From positions 10,912,001-10,976,000 of the forward strand of contig NZ_CP066831.1 of the NCBI RefSeq assembly GCF_016598615.1: a DNA stretch of 64,000 nucleotides, in the 5' to 3' direction. Below are positions 27,326-35,786 of the stretch, piece after piece. A program made the translations under genes and the position numbers. The stretch's first letter is position 1; every line of letters begins with the position of its first letter. The notes under the pieces were generated by a model. The model had not been told where the DNA came from. It did not search any database and saw only the letters and a list, made by a program, of their open reading frames with translations. This stretch comes from Streptomyces liliifuscus (GTDB lineage Bacteria; Actinomycetota; Actinomycetes; Streptomycetales; Streptomycetaceae).

Positions 27326-28123
27326 GGGTGCAGGCAATACTCGTGAAGGCGAGGAAGTGCTCGGCCTTGCGCTCATAGCGACGGTGGAGACGGCGACAGC
27401 CGGCAAGCCAGGACATGGTGCGTTCGATCGTCCAACGGTGACGCCCCAACCGCTGCGAGGTCTCAACTCCCTTGCGGGCGATGCGGTGCAGGATGCCTCG
27501 ACTGCGTAACCACCGCCGCAGGTAGCCGTAGTCGTAGCCCTTGTCTGCATGGAGCTTGTTGGGCCTGCGACGTCGGGGGCCGCGGCGGGACTGGACCGGT
27601 GGTATGCCCTTCACGAGCGGGATCAGGGCCTGGCTGTCATGGACGTTGGCACCCGAGATCCCGACGGACAGGGGCAGACCGGTCCGCTCAGTGATTAGAT
27701 GGATCTCTGAGCCGTACTTGCCCCGGTCGACAGGATTCGGACCTGTCAGGTCCCCCTTTTCAGGGCGCGCATGTTCACTGAATCGATCACGCATCGAGAC
27801 CAGTCAAGGTCGCCGCGGGAGCCGAGCCCGTCGAGGACAAGACGGTGGAGCTTTGCCCATACCCTGGCCTTCGTCCACTCGGTGAAGCGGCGGTGCGCCG
27901 TCGCGCCGGACGGTCCGAACGGTCCGGCCGGCAGTTGCTGCCAGGTACAGCCGGACGTTGCCACGAACACGATGGCAGCCAGCACTTCACGGTCACCGTG
28001 CCTTCGTCGGCCACCGCCCTGAGGCCGCGTGGGCGCCTCAGGCGCCACACGCTGGAACAGCTCCCACAACTCGTCCGGCATCAGCCGCTCAACGATCCCC
28101 GCCACATCCGACAGCCTACCCAC
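27297..28123 (-). CDS. IS5-type transposase, two frames joined by programmed frameshift
   Basis: An upstream frame (28123 to 27746) encodes the N-terminal part (LMPDELWELFQRVAPEAP, TSGCTWQQLPAGPFGPSG, and the first catalytic Asp in SRCVIDSVNMRAL). The second frame continues to 27297 with GDLTGPNPVDRGKYGSEIHL, HADKGYDYGYLRRWL (second Asp), RWTIERTMSWLAGCRRLHRR (catalytic Glu) and CTLICYRRL. The switch is a -1 shift at the run CTGAAAAGGGGGACC just before the first frame's stop, a normal arrangement in this IS group. All three DDE residues are present, so the transposase may be active. Confidence 0.85.
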
Positions 28124-28147
28124 GTAACCAAATGAGATGACGTCTTA

Positions 28148-29242
28148 AAGAGTGTTTTGTCCTGGGGATGTTGTTTGGTTCCAAGTCAGGCATCGCGCCA
28201 GTTCAGGGTGGATTCGCGGGTCAGCCGTCTGCTTATGAGGTCGATCATCGCAATGCGGATCATGGCTTCGGAGCGGTGGGGATGGGTCTCGTAGTCGCGG
28301 GCGAGTCGGCGATGGTGCATCAGCCAGCCGAAGGTCCGCTCGACGACCCAGCGCCGCGGGATCACCTTGAATCCCTTCGCGGTCGGATCCCGGTGGACGG
28401 CTTCGACGTCGATACCGAGACGTGCGCCGTGATCGATGGCTTTGGTGCGGTACCCGGTGTCCGTCCAGGCCTTTCTGACCTGTGGGTTTGAGGTGGCGAT
28501 CCGGGACAGCAGGTGGATGCCGCCGACGTTGTCGGAGACGCTGGCAGCGGTGACCCAGACGGCGAGGAGCAGGCCGAGAGTGTCGACGCCGAGGTGACGC
28601 TTGCGGCCTGCGATCTTCTTCCCTGCGTCGATTCCCTGCCCAGAAGCCGGCACGTTCGCGGAGGTCTTGACGCTCTGGGCATCGAGCACGCAGGCGCTCG
28701 GCTCGGCGTTCCGGCCTTCGGCCTGGCGTACCAACTGGCGAAGGATGCCGTTGAGTTGGTGGAAGACACCGTCCTTCTGCCACGCGGCGAAGTACCCGTA
28801 GACGGTCTCCCACGGTGCGAAGTCGTGCGGCAGGTAGCGCCAAGGGATCCCGGTCCGGTCGACATACAGGATGGCGTCCATAATCCGGCGCAGGTCATGC
28901 TGGGGTGGGCGCCCGATATCCAGGCCCTTTCCCCTGCGCTCGGCCCGCCAGGCAGTCAGGGCGGGCTCAACCAACTCCCAGCGGGCATCGGACAGATCGC
29001 TGGGATACGGGCGCTGTCGCGTCATGTTTCGGTACTACCGTCGGGACCCTCGCATCAGCAGGGCGCAAAAGGGGTTCAGCAGGGGCGCCTTGGGATCAGA
29101 CAGGAGCGAACGGGCCGAAAAGGGCCTGCACATGTCGTCAACGGCATCACCTGACACACGAGATATCCCTGGCCCCGGCACCCTTGAATCAACCTGACAC
29201 CCAAAGAGCCACCAAACAACATCCCCAGGACAAAACACTCTT
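28148..29242. mobile_element. IS5-family element C inserted at the A/B junction
   Basis: Complete 1095-base insertion sequence. Perfect 32-base inverted repeats run from 28148 and from 29242 inward; each begins AAGAGTGTTTTGTCCTGGGG. The insertion duplicated TTA (28145-28147 and 29243-29245). It contains one intact transposase gene. Removing it would join the right end of element A to the left end of element B with a single TTA. Confidence 0.92.
28186..29025 (-). CDS. IS5-family transposase of element C
   Basis: 279-residue DDE transposase in one frame. N-terminus YPSDLSDARWELVEPAL; catalytic acids in CVLDAQSVKTS, AWTDTGYRTKAID and RRWVVERTFGWLMHHRRLAR. Length is normal and there is no frameshift, so it may be functional. 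It starts at ATG 29025, about 220 bases from the right inverted repeat. It belongs to a different IS5 subgroup from the transposases of elements A and B. Confidence 0.93.
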   Translation of the reverse strand: MTRQRPYPSDLSDARWELVEPALTAWRAERRGKGLDIGRPPQHDLRRIMDAILYVDRTGIPWRYLPHDFAPWETVYGYFAAWQKDGVFHQLNGILRQLVRQAEGRNAEPSACVLDAQSVKTSANVPASGQGIDAGKKIAGRKRHLGVDTLGLLLAVWVTAASVSDNVGGIHLLSRIATSNPQVRKAWTDTGYRTKAIDHGARLGIDVEAVHRDPTAKGFKVIPRRWVVERTFGWLMHHRRLARDYETHPHRSEAMIRIAMIDLISRRLTRESTLNWRDA

Positions 29243-29324
29243 TTAGAGGTCATCTCGATTGGTGGATCGAAGTGCGGGTGACCCTGCGGACTTGGCCACT
29301 GGGTGCTGGTGCGACGATGCAGAG

Positions 29325-30053
29325 ATGCGCGAGGTCAATGAGCTGATCAACGTCGACGATCCAGCCTGGCCGCTCCTCCTTCAGGAGCTGTCCGGCACCG
29401 ACGTACCAGTTGAGGTGCTGCCCGGCGATACCGAGAGGGGTCGCGCTGCTCTGCTGCAGCTACAGGTCTCCGCCGGATCAAATTTGGGCGGCATCGTACT
29501 GAACTGTGGCGGTCTGCTCGTGGACAGCGGATGGTTGCGGATCTTCGGAAGCCCGAGCGGTGCCGACGTGGAAGGGCTGCCCGGCCTGGCCGAGATCAAC
29601 GCGATGCCCGCGGCGTTCGATCCCGCGTGGCCGTCGGGTGCGGGTCTCGTGGTCGCGCACGACGTGCTGGGCGGGGTCTTCACCCTCAATGGGGGCAACC
29701 CCCGTGAGGCCGGTCGGCCCGGCGAGCCGGGCGAGATCCTCTACTTCGCCCCCGATGCCCTTGGCTGGGAGGCCCTGGGCGCCGGCCACTCGGCATGGCT
29801 GTCCTGGGTTCTTTCCGGAGGGCTCCAGGAGTTCTATGAGGGCCTGCGGTGGGACGGCTGGCGCGACGAAGTCTCTGTGCTGAATGGCCGACAGGGACTG
29901 TCGTTCTTCCCGCCGTTGTGGTCGGCCGAGGCCCGTCAGGATCTGCTGGCAACCAGCCGTCGTGCCGCGCCCATGACGGAACTCCTGAGCCTGAGCCGCA
30001 CCTCGTGCCTTCAGTTCGACGGCGCCGATCCGGGGTTCCTCGGAGTCGCATGA
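29325..30053 (+). CDS. DUF2625-like protein carried by element B
   Basis: 242-residue soluble protein. Motifs MREVNELINVDDPAWPLLLQ, VLNCGGLLVDSGWLRIFGS, GGVFTLNGGNP, EILYFAPDALGWEALG and GGLQEFYEGLRWDGWRDEV match my memory of the DUF2625 family, whose function is not established. ATG 29325 fits the family N-terminus; an upstream TTG would add 22 unlikely residues. Its stop is 6 bases from the transposase stop on the other strand, and it lies within the element's inverted repeats. This layout mirrors the ankyrin gene of element A. Confidence 0.8.
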   Translation: MREVNELINVDDPAWPLLLQELSGTDVPVEVLPGDTERGRAALLQLQVSAGSNLGGIVLNCGGLLVDSGWLRIFGSPSGADVEGLPGLAEINAMPAAFDPAWPSGAGLVVAHDVLGGVFTLNGGNPREAGRPGEPGEILYFAPDALGWEALGAGHSAWLSWVLSGGLQEFYEGLRWDGWRDEVSVLNGRQGLSFFPPLWSAEARQDLLATSRRAAPMTELLSLSRTSCLQFDGADPGFLGVA

Positions 30054-30059
30054 ACCGGC

Positions 30060-30885
30060 TCACCCACCCAGACGCCGGTAGCAGATGAGGGTGGCGGTGA
30101 TGCCGGCGAAGGCGAGGAAGTGTTCGGCCTTGCGCTCGTAGCGCCGGTGCAAGCGGCGGCACCCGGCAAGCCAGGCCACCGTCCGTTCCACAGTCCAGCG
30201 GTGGCGGCCCAGGCGCTGGGAGGGCTCGATGCCCTTGCGGGCGATGCGCGGGGTGATGTTCCGGGAACGTAGCCACCGTCGCAGGTGGTCGTAGTCGTAC
30301 CCCTTGTCGCCATGGAGTCTGGCGGGGCGTCGTCGACGCGGTCCGCGGCGGGAGCGAATGGGCGGGATGCCGCGCACGAGAAGCCGAGGCCCTGGCTGTC
30401 GTGGGTGTTCGCGGCGGAGATTCCGATCGAGAGCGGCGTACCGGACCGCTCGGTGATCAAATGGATCTTTGATCCCTTCTTGCCGCGATCTACGGGATTT
30501 GGACCCGTCAGGTCCCCCCTTTGAGGGCCCGCGTGTTCGCTGAGTCGATCGCGCACCGCGACCAGTCCAACTCTCCACGGGCGCCGAGTTCGTCCAGGAC
30601 TATGCGGTGAAGCTTGCCCCACACCCTGGCCCGGCTCCACTCGGTGAAACGGCGGTGCGCGGTCGGTCCAGACGGACCGAAAACCGGCGGCAGTTGCCGC
30701 CAGGTACAGCCCGTCGTGGCCACGTACACGATCGCCGCCAGCACTTCGCGATCACCGTACCGCCGTCGACCACCGCCCTGCGGACGCACCGGAGCAGCCG
30801 GGACCACCCGCTGAAACAAATCCCACAACCCGTCCGGAACCAGACGTCCCACCCACGCCATCACGACAGACAGCCTAGCGATCAA
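30060..30885 (-). pseudogene. Frameshifted transposase of element B
   Basis: Clearly related to the transposase of element A. The first frame (30885 to 30508) has VPDGLWDLFQRVVPAAPVRP and SRCAIDSANTRALKGG. A -1 shift at CTCAAAGGGGGGACC would continue as GDLTGPNPVDRGKKGSKIHL to THDSQGL. Near 30381-30395 a further one-base change puts the rest (LLVRGIPPIRSRRGP, LHGDKGYDYDHLRRWL, TVERTVAWLAGCRRLHRR) in another frame. The second change is not at a slippery run and is absent from element A, so I read it as inactivating. Confidence 0.75.
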
Positions 30886-31174
30886 GCTAGTTGAGACGAC
30901 CTCTTAGACGACTGCCTGCACCATTCCTCATCGGCGCCCGATCCCACCTACTCAACACCGTCGTGATGCGAACGTTAACGCCGTCGCGATGCGAACCAGA
31001 CCGCAGACCGAACGCGCGACCGATTCGGCGCTCGGGGCGTTCAGGTTCGCAACGGAACGGCGCCCAAAACGCTCGACTTCGATGCACGGTGCCACGTCAC
31101 CTACCGTCGGCTCAGGGTCAACGACGAACATCGCAAACGTTGCCTGACGCGGCACTCGCTATCGAGCCGTCCGG

Positions 31175-31975
31175 CTACTTGTCGACCAGCGACATGTGGT
31201 GCTCGTTGTAGCGGTCCCCCTGTACCCCGCCCCGGTCAGCGAGTTCGTTGAGGCCCGACAGTTCGTCGGCGGAGAGCGGTAGTTGAGTGGCGCCGATGTT
31301 CTCCTCGATGCGGGCGATGCGCCGCGTTCCGGGAATCGGGACGATCCACGGATGCTGTGCAAGCAGCCAGGCGAGCGCTACCTGCCCCGGTGTGGCGTCC
31401 TTGGCCTGCGCGAGCGCTGCAATGTGATCGATGAGCGCCTGATTGGCCGCTCGGTTCTCGGCCGTGAACCGTGGAATGGTGGTTCGGACGTCGTCGGCCG
31501 CGAACGACGTCGAGGCGTCCACCGCCCCAATCAGGAACCCCTTGCCGAGCGGGCTGAAGGGAACGAATCCGATGCCGAGCGCCGCGCACGTCTGCAGGAT
31601 CTGTGACTCGGGATCCCGGGTCCACAGCGAGTACTCGCTCTGCACTGCTGTGACCGGGTGGACCGAGTGAGCACGACGGATGGTCTCCGCACCGGCCTCC
31701 GAGAGCCCGAAGCAGCGGACCTTGCCCTCCTGCACGAGCTCCGCCACCGTGCCGGCGACGTCTTCGATCGGCACCTGTGGATCAACACGGTGCTGGTAGA
31801 ACAGGTCGATCGTCTCCACCCCGAGCCGTTCGAGGGAGGCCGTCGCGACGGCACGGATCTGCTCGGGCCGGCTGTTGAGTCCGACTGACGCACCGTTCTC
31901 GATAGGGAAGCCGAACTTCGTGGCGATCACCACGTGGTCACGGACCGGAGCGAGGGCCTCTCCGACGAGCCGCAA
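31175..31975 (-). pseudogene. N-terminally truncated aldo/keto reductase
   Basis: The frame reads as a good aldo/keto reductase from VGEALAPVRDHVVIATKFGF onward, through SLERLGVETIDLFYQHRVD, KVRCFGLSEAGAETIRRAH, FSPLGKGFLIG and VPIPGTRRIARIEENIGA to a normal end. The first 50-60 residues, with the catalytic Asp/Tyr region, are missing. The sequence upstream of 31975 is unrelated and has no credible start. It would have been an NADPH-dependent oxidoreductase of the general AKR13-like type; now probably non-functional. Confidence 0.7.
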
Positions 31976-32233
31976 AGTAGGTCGTGAGTAGCGGGACGAG
32001 TTCCGTTCCCCCGTCCTGAGTGCCGTCGTTATCGCGCTGTTCTGGTCGAACGTACCTGTACGGCGCCTTCTGCCTGGACATGGACCTGGGGTCGGCTGCT
32101 GCCCCGCCCCCGAACCCCGGCGGACGTTGAGCGGTCGGCCACGGAGCCGCGATGAGGCGACGTCATCGCCTTGCTCCCAGGGCTGCCTGGCTGACCCGAG
32201 GCCGGCCAGTGTCCAAGGGGGCGCGGCCAAGGT

Positions 32234-32545
32234 TCACCTGGCGGCCGGGTCCGGGCCAGGGGCGCGAGGCGGGCGCTCGCTCTGTGACAGACCATCGATG
32301 ACCAGGTCGTAGGAGTGTTCGATCGCAACGTCGATCAGCCGCTTTGTGATGCACCGCCCGGGCCCCAGCGCGATCCAGTGTCTCTTGTCGAGATAGCGGG
32401 GTGATCGAGGTATAGCCGGCTCCAGTGCCCGCTCGTGCTCGGGCTCGCACTTGACGGTGATGCTCTGTTCCTCCGGGTCGTCGGTGACGATCAGGAACAC
32501 CTTGTCCGCGACCTTGGACACGTCGACTCTGGGGGTGAAGGGGCG
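32234..32545 (-). pseudogene. C-terminal fragment of a MmcQ/YjbR-like protein
   Basis: Segment VADKVFLIVTDDPEEQSITV, then KCEPEHERALEPAIP and YLDKRHWIALGPG, with a final helix LIDVAIEHSYDLVIDGL, matches the small MmcQ/YjbR (CyaY-like fold) family. The N-terminal half is missing and the frame runs into an IS21-type fragment on the other strand. It looks cut by IS insertion. Confidence 0.6.
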
Positions 32546-32571
32546 GCCGTGGCTGACGTCGGGACGTCGGT

Positions 32572-33174
32572 TCCGAACTGATCTATCGGACCAAGGCGTT
32601 GAAGGCCCCGGCCGTGCGGGATTCGGCAGCCCGGCTCGCCGAGCGAGCCCGCAACGAGGGCTGGAGTCACGAGGAGTATCTGGCCGCATGCCTGCAGAGG
32701 GAGGTCGCCGCCCGCGACTTCCACGGCGCCGAGGGCCGCATCCGGGCGGATCGCTTTCCCTCTCGCAAGTCGCTTGAGGACTTCGACTTCGACCACCAGC
32801 GGTCCGTGAAACGCGAGGTCATTGCTCATCTGGGGACACTGGAATTCGTCGCCGGAAAGGAGAATGTGATCTTCCTTGGGTCGCCCGGCACTTGCAAGAC
32901 CCACCTCGCCACCGGGCTCGGCATCCGGGCCTGCCAGGCCAGCCACCGCGTCGTCTTCGACACCGCCGCCCAGTGGGTCACCCGCCTCGCCGAAGCCCAT
33001 CAAGCAGGGCGTCTGAGCGAAGAGTTGACCCGGCTTGGCCGGATCCCTCTGATCGTGGTCGATGAAGTGGGTTGCATCCCCTTCGAACCCGAGGCCGCGA
33101 ACCTGTTCTTCCAGTTCATCTCGGGCCACTACGAACGCGCCTGGGCCATCGTGACAAGTGCTGTGACCGGATAG
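32572..33174 (+). pseudogene. Truncated IS21-type helper ATPase (IstB-like)
   Basis: About 200 residues of the transposition helper are readable: LKAPAVRDSAARLAERARNE, HEEYLAACLQREVAARD, RKSLEDFDFDHQRSVKRE, then GSPGTCKTHLATGLGIRACQ and PLIVVDEVGCIPFEPEAANL. The Walker A motif has Cys in place of the last Gly (GTCKT instead of GTGKT). The N-terminal codons and the last 60 or so residues after YERAWAIVTS are missing, and no IstA gene is nearby. It is a dead fragment. Confidence 0.8.
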
Positions 33175-33270
33175 GTTCGCCGGTTTGGTGGTCGCGGCGA
33201 TTAGATGTGGGGTGACGTCCGATCCGACCGCTGGAGGCGCGGTGGCTGAGCCCGTCCGTGTGCGCACCCG
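33160..33270 (+). mobile_element. Possible left end of an IS630-type element
   Basis: The helper-ATPase frame breaks at GCTGTGACCGGATAGG. A little downstream, GTG at 33242 starts AEPVRVR, which resembles the opening of actinobacterial IS630-type transposases as I remember them. Only about 9 codons are present before other sequence takes over. The call is tentative. Confidence 0.25.
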
Positions 33271-33271
33271 T

Positions 33272-33466
33272 ACTCCGAAGTCCCCGACTACGGGCCCGCC
33301 CTGGAGCAGATGCGGACCGACGGCCAGCACGAGTGGCGCGAGCTCTCCGGCCGCAGCAGGCTCAGCACCGCCGTCGGCACCGGCCCCTACGTCCATGTCG
33401 ACCGCCCCGACCTCGCCCATCAAGGCCATCCAGCGAGTCACCGCGCAGGCCACGCCCCGCTGGTAG
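33272..33466 (+). pseudogene. Frameshifted tail of an alpha/beta hydrolase
   Basis: One frame gives VPDYGPALEQMRTDGQHEW and RELSGRSRLSTAVGTGPYVH, then VDRPDLA. After a one-base shift it continues IKAIQRVTAQATPRW. This resembles the C-terminal end of an alpha/beta hydrolase, where the catalytic His precedes a hydrophobic-Pro-Asp helix; that His appears to be replaced here. No upstream catalytic part exists. Confidence 0.45.
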
Positions 33467-33530
33467 GCGCCGAGGAACTCCCACACGGATAACCCGCGCA
33501 ACCCGCATAGCCCGTGCAACCGACACAACC

Positions 33531-33561
33531 CGAAGGACCAGATCACCGATCTGGTCCTTCG
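33531..33561. terminator. Perfect 14-bp hairpin
   Basis: CGAAGGACCAGATC pairs perfectly with GATCTGGTCCTTCG around the three-base loop ACC. It is followed by GTGCTTT. It lies downstream of the hydrolase fragment and upstream of the promoter block at 33677, so it probably served as a bidirectional terminator. It is unusually long for this window. Confidence 0.7.
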
Positions 33562-33676
33562 TGCTTTGGCGGCCTGCCGTGATGCTCCCCTCCAGGGGGA
33601 ACGCGGGGTCCGGAACCGCCGTCCGTCTCGGTTTCCGTGCCCAGGCAGTTGAGCAACGGCCTCTCGTCATCCGTCA

Positions 33677-33749
33677 CTTGTGGGGCAAACGACCGACACA
33701 CTCAGCGACCGGACCGGGCTACTGTCCCGTCGTACGGGGCTGACACCGA
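33677..33749 (+). promoter_or_regulatory. Conserved promoter-like block, copy 1
   Basis: A 73-base segment beginning CTTGTGGGGCAAACGACCG and ending GGGGCTGACACCG. It recurs, as reverse complement, at 38068-38139 with about 88 percent identity. Here it ends 100 bases before the start of a secreted protein gene; the other copy ends about 108 bases before an NlpC/P60 gene. Equal spacing suggests a shared promoter or regulatory leader. TACTGT at 33720-33725 could be a -10 element. Confidence 0.6.
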
Positions 33750-33848
33750 CCACAACAAAAGCCTCCTATCTCCTGCCGAGGTCGTAGACCAACTCGGCTT
33801 CATCCGTCCGAGCAAGCCCATTGGCCTGCTCTTTTGATCCGGAGACCC

Positions 33849-34415
33849 ATGGCTTCCTCCAGCAAGATCCGCAGCGTCCTGCGCAAGACCGCGGTTCCCC
33901 TGACCGCCACACTCCTCACCCTTGGCATCAGTGCCTCCATGACGACACCCGCCTCGGCGTCCAACTCCTACAACGGCAACACCTACATCCAGGGCGCCGG
34001 AGACTTCACGGACGACTGGACCGACGAGGGCATCGTCGCCGAGTTCGGGGGCTACAACCGGAATTCCAATGCCACGTGCCTGTGGCAGAAGATCGTCTTC
34101 TGGGCGGATTCTTCCAGCGGTGGCCACAGGGACCAGATCGACGGCTACTTCGGCCACAACACCACCATTGCCACACATGCGTGGCAGAGCAAATATATGA
34201 GCCCCATTGACGCCGACGGCTCGGTAGGGAAGAACACCTGGGCCGCCGCGGGCAAGCAACTCAGGGACACGGACGACGACGGGACGGTCGACAAGTACGA
34301 CGGCCGGTACAGGGACATCGCGATCTCACGTGTCAACGGGGTCTACCACTTCGCCGACGCCGACGGCAACGACCGAAAGGCCAGCTACGACGCCCGAACC
34401 TGCACCATCGTCTAG
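33849..34415 (+). CDS. Small secreted protein with peptidoglycan-binding-like domain
   Basis: 188 residues with a signal peptide (about 1-37, ending TPASA). The mature part has FWADSSSGGHRDQIDGYFGH, then ATHAWQSKYMSPIDADGSVG and KNTWAAAGKQL, which matches the helical peptidoglycan-binding (PG_binding_1) fold. A C-terminal beta-rich extension ends in CTIV. Two cysteines may form a disulfide. ATG 33849 is preferred over an upstream start because the leader begins there, with GGAG just upstream. It likely binds cell wall outside the membrane. It shares an upstream block with the NlpC/P60 hydrolase gene. Confidence 0.75.
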   Translation: MASSSKIRSVLRKTAVPLTATLLTLGISASMTTPASASNSYNGNTYIQGAGDFTDDWTDEGIVAEFGGYNRNSNATCLWQKIVFWADSSSGGHRDQIDGYFGHNTTIATHAWQSKYMSPIDADGSVGKNTWAAAGKQLRDTDDDGTVDKYDGRYRDIAISRVNGVYHFADADGNDRKASYDARTCTIV

Positions 34416-34424
34416 GGTCCGTCT

Positions 34425-34955
34425 TCAAACGGATCCTGCCCAGAGCAGGAATGACGCGAGTGTGACCGCTGCTTCGTAGGAAGTGGCGGTCTTCTCGTAT
34501 CGGGTGGCGATTCCACGGAAGCCTTTGAGCCGGTTGAAGCAGCGTTCGACGACGTTGCGTTGACGGTAGATCTGCCGGTCGAACATCGGTGGCCGCCCGC
34601 CGAGATGCCCGCGGTTGTGCCGGTGTCGCTGCTGGTCGGTCTTCTCTGGGATGGTGTGCCCGATGCCGCGTTTGCGCAGGTAGGCGCGGAAGCCGCGGGA
34701 GCTGTAGGCCTTGTCTGCGATGACCTGGTCAGGCCTGCAGCGTGGTCGGCGGGCCGGTGCGAGGGACGCGGATGCGCTCCAGAAGAGGTCGCGCGCAGAT
34801 GCTGTCGTGGCGTTGGCCGGGTGTCACCAGGACTGCGAGCGGGCGCCCCTTGCCGTCGCAGGCGAGATGGATCTTGGTGGTCAGGCCTCCTCGGGATCGG
34901 CCGAGGGCGCGATCGTCCGGTTCGTCCGGCCTGTTGGTCCCCCTGGCGATCAGTC
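34425..34955 (-). pseudogene. Truncated, frameshifted IS5-family transposase
   Basis: Reading from 34955: DRALGRSRGGLTTKIHLACD and GRPLAVLVTPGQRHDSICAR. A frame change near 34740 leads to DQVIADKAYSSRGFRAYLRK, RNVVERCFNRLKGFRGIATR and a stop at 34425-34427. The N-terminal third is absent. It belongs to the same broad transposase type as the 5' fragment at 21801. It abuts the 3' ends of both flanking genes. Confidence 0.8.
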
Positions 34956-35756
34956 GGCGCTGTCGCTGGTGACTTCGACGGCGGCACCGAGGTTCGGGGC
35001 CGCCCTCCGGGCGAGTTCCCTGGCATGGTGCCGATCCACGCCTTCCGCCACGACGATGCTTACCGCCGATCCAGACACAGCATCGCGTCGCAGAGTCGCG
35101 CGGATGACGGGGTACTGAGCGAGCACCGCCTCGTACGCGGCGATCGCCTCTGCGGGGAAACCGTCGTTGAAGTCGGTCTCCACAAAGAGCCCCCCTTTGA
35201 CCGTTAGGACAATCACGCCAGAGAGTGGCCGGTGCCGGTCGCCCTTGCCGTACATGTCCTTGAACACTGCCAATGCTCCGGTGGCATCGACTGCGGTGAC
35301 CTCGATCCGCCAGCGGTCGGTTGCTTTCTTCCAGGGCGCGTCATTGATGTCGGCGTCCGCCACGCGGTCGTCGGCCGTCAGTGACCGCCACAGCGCCAGG
35401 ACCTCTCCGGTGCGCCCCTCGTCCGCGACAACGGTGAAGGTGATGCCATCCGCCGCGATTCGTCCGGTGATCTTGTCGTGACGGGAGACGTACTCTCTCA
35501 ACTCGCCCACCAGTTTGGTCACGCGGTCGGCCGAAGTGCCGTCCTTGAGGATCAGCGTGCCGGTCGACGTTCCTTTGAAGGGCAGCGTGTTGTTCTCGGT
35601 GGTGCGGATTTTCGCCACGTCCGGCGTACCGGCCCAGTTTTCTTCGAAATCCGCGGCGAGTGCCGTGCCCTTGTCGATGGCGCAGCCGGTCAACGAGGGC
35701 AGGCCCAGCACGAACGCGATGATCAGTACCGGCCACTGCAGGGCGCTTCTTCTCAG
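34950..35756 (-). CDS. Hypothetical lipoprotein, probable CTG start
   Basis: 268 residues if started at CTG 35756. That start is chosen because AAGGAG lies 6 bases upstream and the resulting N-terminus is a textbook lipoprotein leader (RRSALQWPVLIIAFVLG, then lipobox LTGC at about residues 22-25). The first in-frame GTG lies within the leader. The mature protein has two similar alpha/beta halves (TLILKDGTSADRVTKLVGEL, DRWRIEVTAVDATGALAV and SIVVAEGVDRHHARELARRA). I do not recognise a named family; such proteins are membrane-anchored on the outer face. An 18-bp palindrome lies just upstream. Confidence 0.7.
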   Translation of the reverse strand: MRRSALQWPVLIIAFVLGLPSLTGCAIDKGTALAADFEENWAGTPDVAKIRTTENNTLPFKGTSTGTLILKDGTSADRVTKLVGELREYVSRHDKITGRIAADGITFTVVADEGRTGEVLALWRSLTADDRVADADINDAPWKKATDRWRIEVTAVDATGALAVFKDMYGKGDRHRPLSGVIVLTVKGGLFVETDFNDGFPAEAIAAYEAVLAQYPVIRATLRRDAVSGSAVSIVVAEGVDRHHARELARRAAPNLGAAVEVTSDSAD

Positions 35757-35786
35757 TGTGGTCTCCTTGAAAGCGGGTGAGCACGC

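Larger units (their letters stand above)
26915..28144. mobile_element. IS5-type element A with ankyrin passenger gene
   Basis: The ends are inverted repeats: 26915 reads GAAGTCATCTCAATTGGTT and the complement of the other end at 28144 reads GACGTCATCTCATTTGGTT (17 of 19 identical). TTA flanks both sides (26912-26914 and 28145-28147). Inside are a minus-strand two-frame transposase and, tail-to-tail with it, an ankyrin-repeat gene that begins 75 bases from the left end. Because the left repeat lies beyond the passenger, the gene appears to be part of the element rather than a host gene beside it. Left and right ends are also similar to those of element B. Confidence 0.7.
29246..30903. mobile_element. 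IS5-type element B with DUF2625-like passenger gene
   Basis: The left end, GAGGTCATCTCGATTGG at 29246, is close to the left end of element A. The right end, read as complement from 30903, is GAGGTCGTCTCAACTAG. TTA flanks both sides (29243-29245 and 30904-30906). Inside are a minus-strand transposase closely related to that of element A and a tail-to-tail passenger gene that starts 79 bases from the left end. The transposase is damaged by a frameshift, so this copy probably depends on help from another transposase. Confidence 0.65.

Noticed and set aside
26990..30053. Idea that the ankyrin and DUF2625-like genes are ordinary host genes beside simple IS copies
   Set aside because: The matching inverted repeats and TTA flanks lie outside both genes, and the same layout occurs twice; host-gene status is kept only as the alternative to be tested.
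33677..33848. Possible cyclic-di-AMP (ydaO-type) riboswitch before the secreted wall protein
   Set aside because: Considered because such riboswitches precede wall hydrolase genes, but I could not find the conserved core sequences in either leader.
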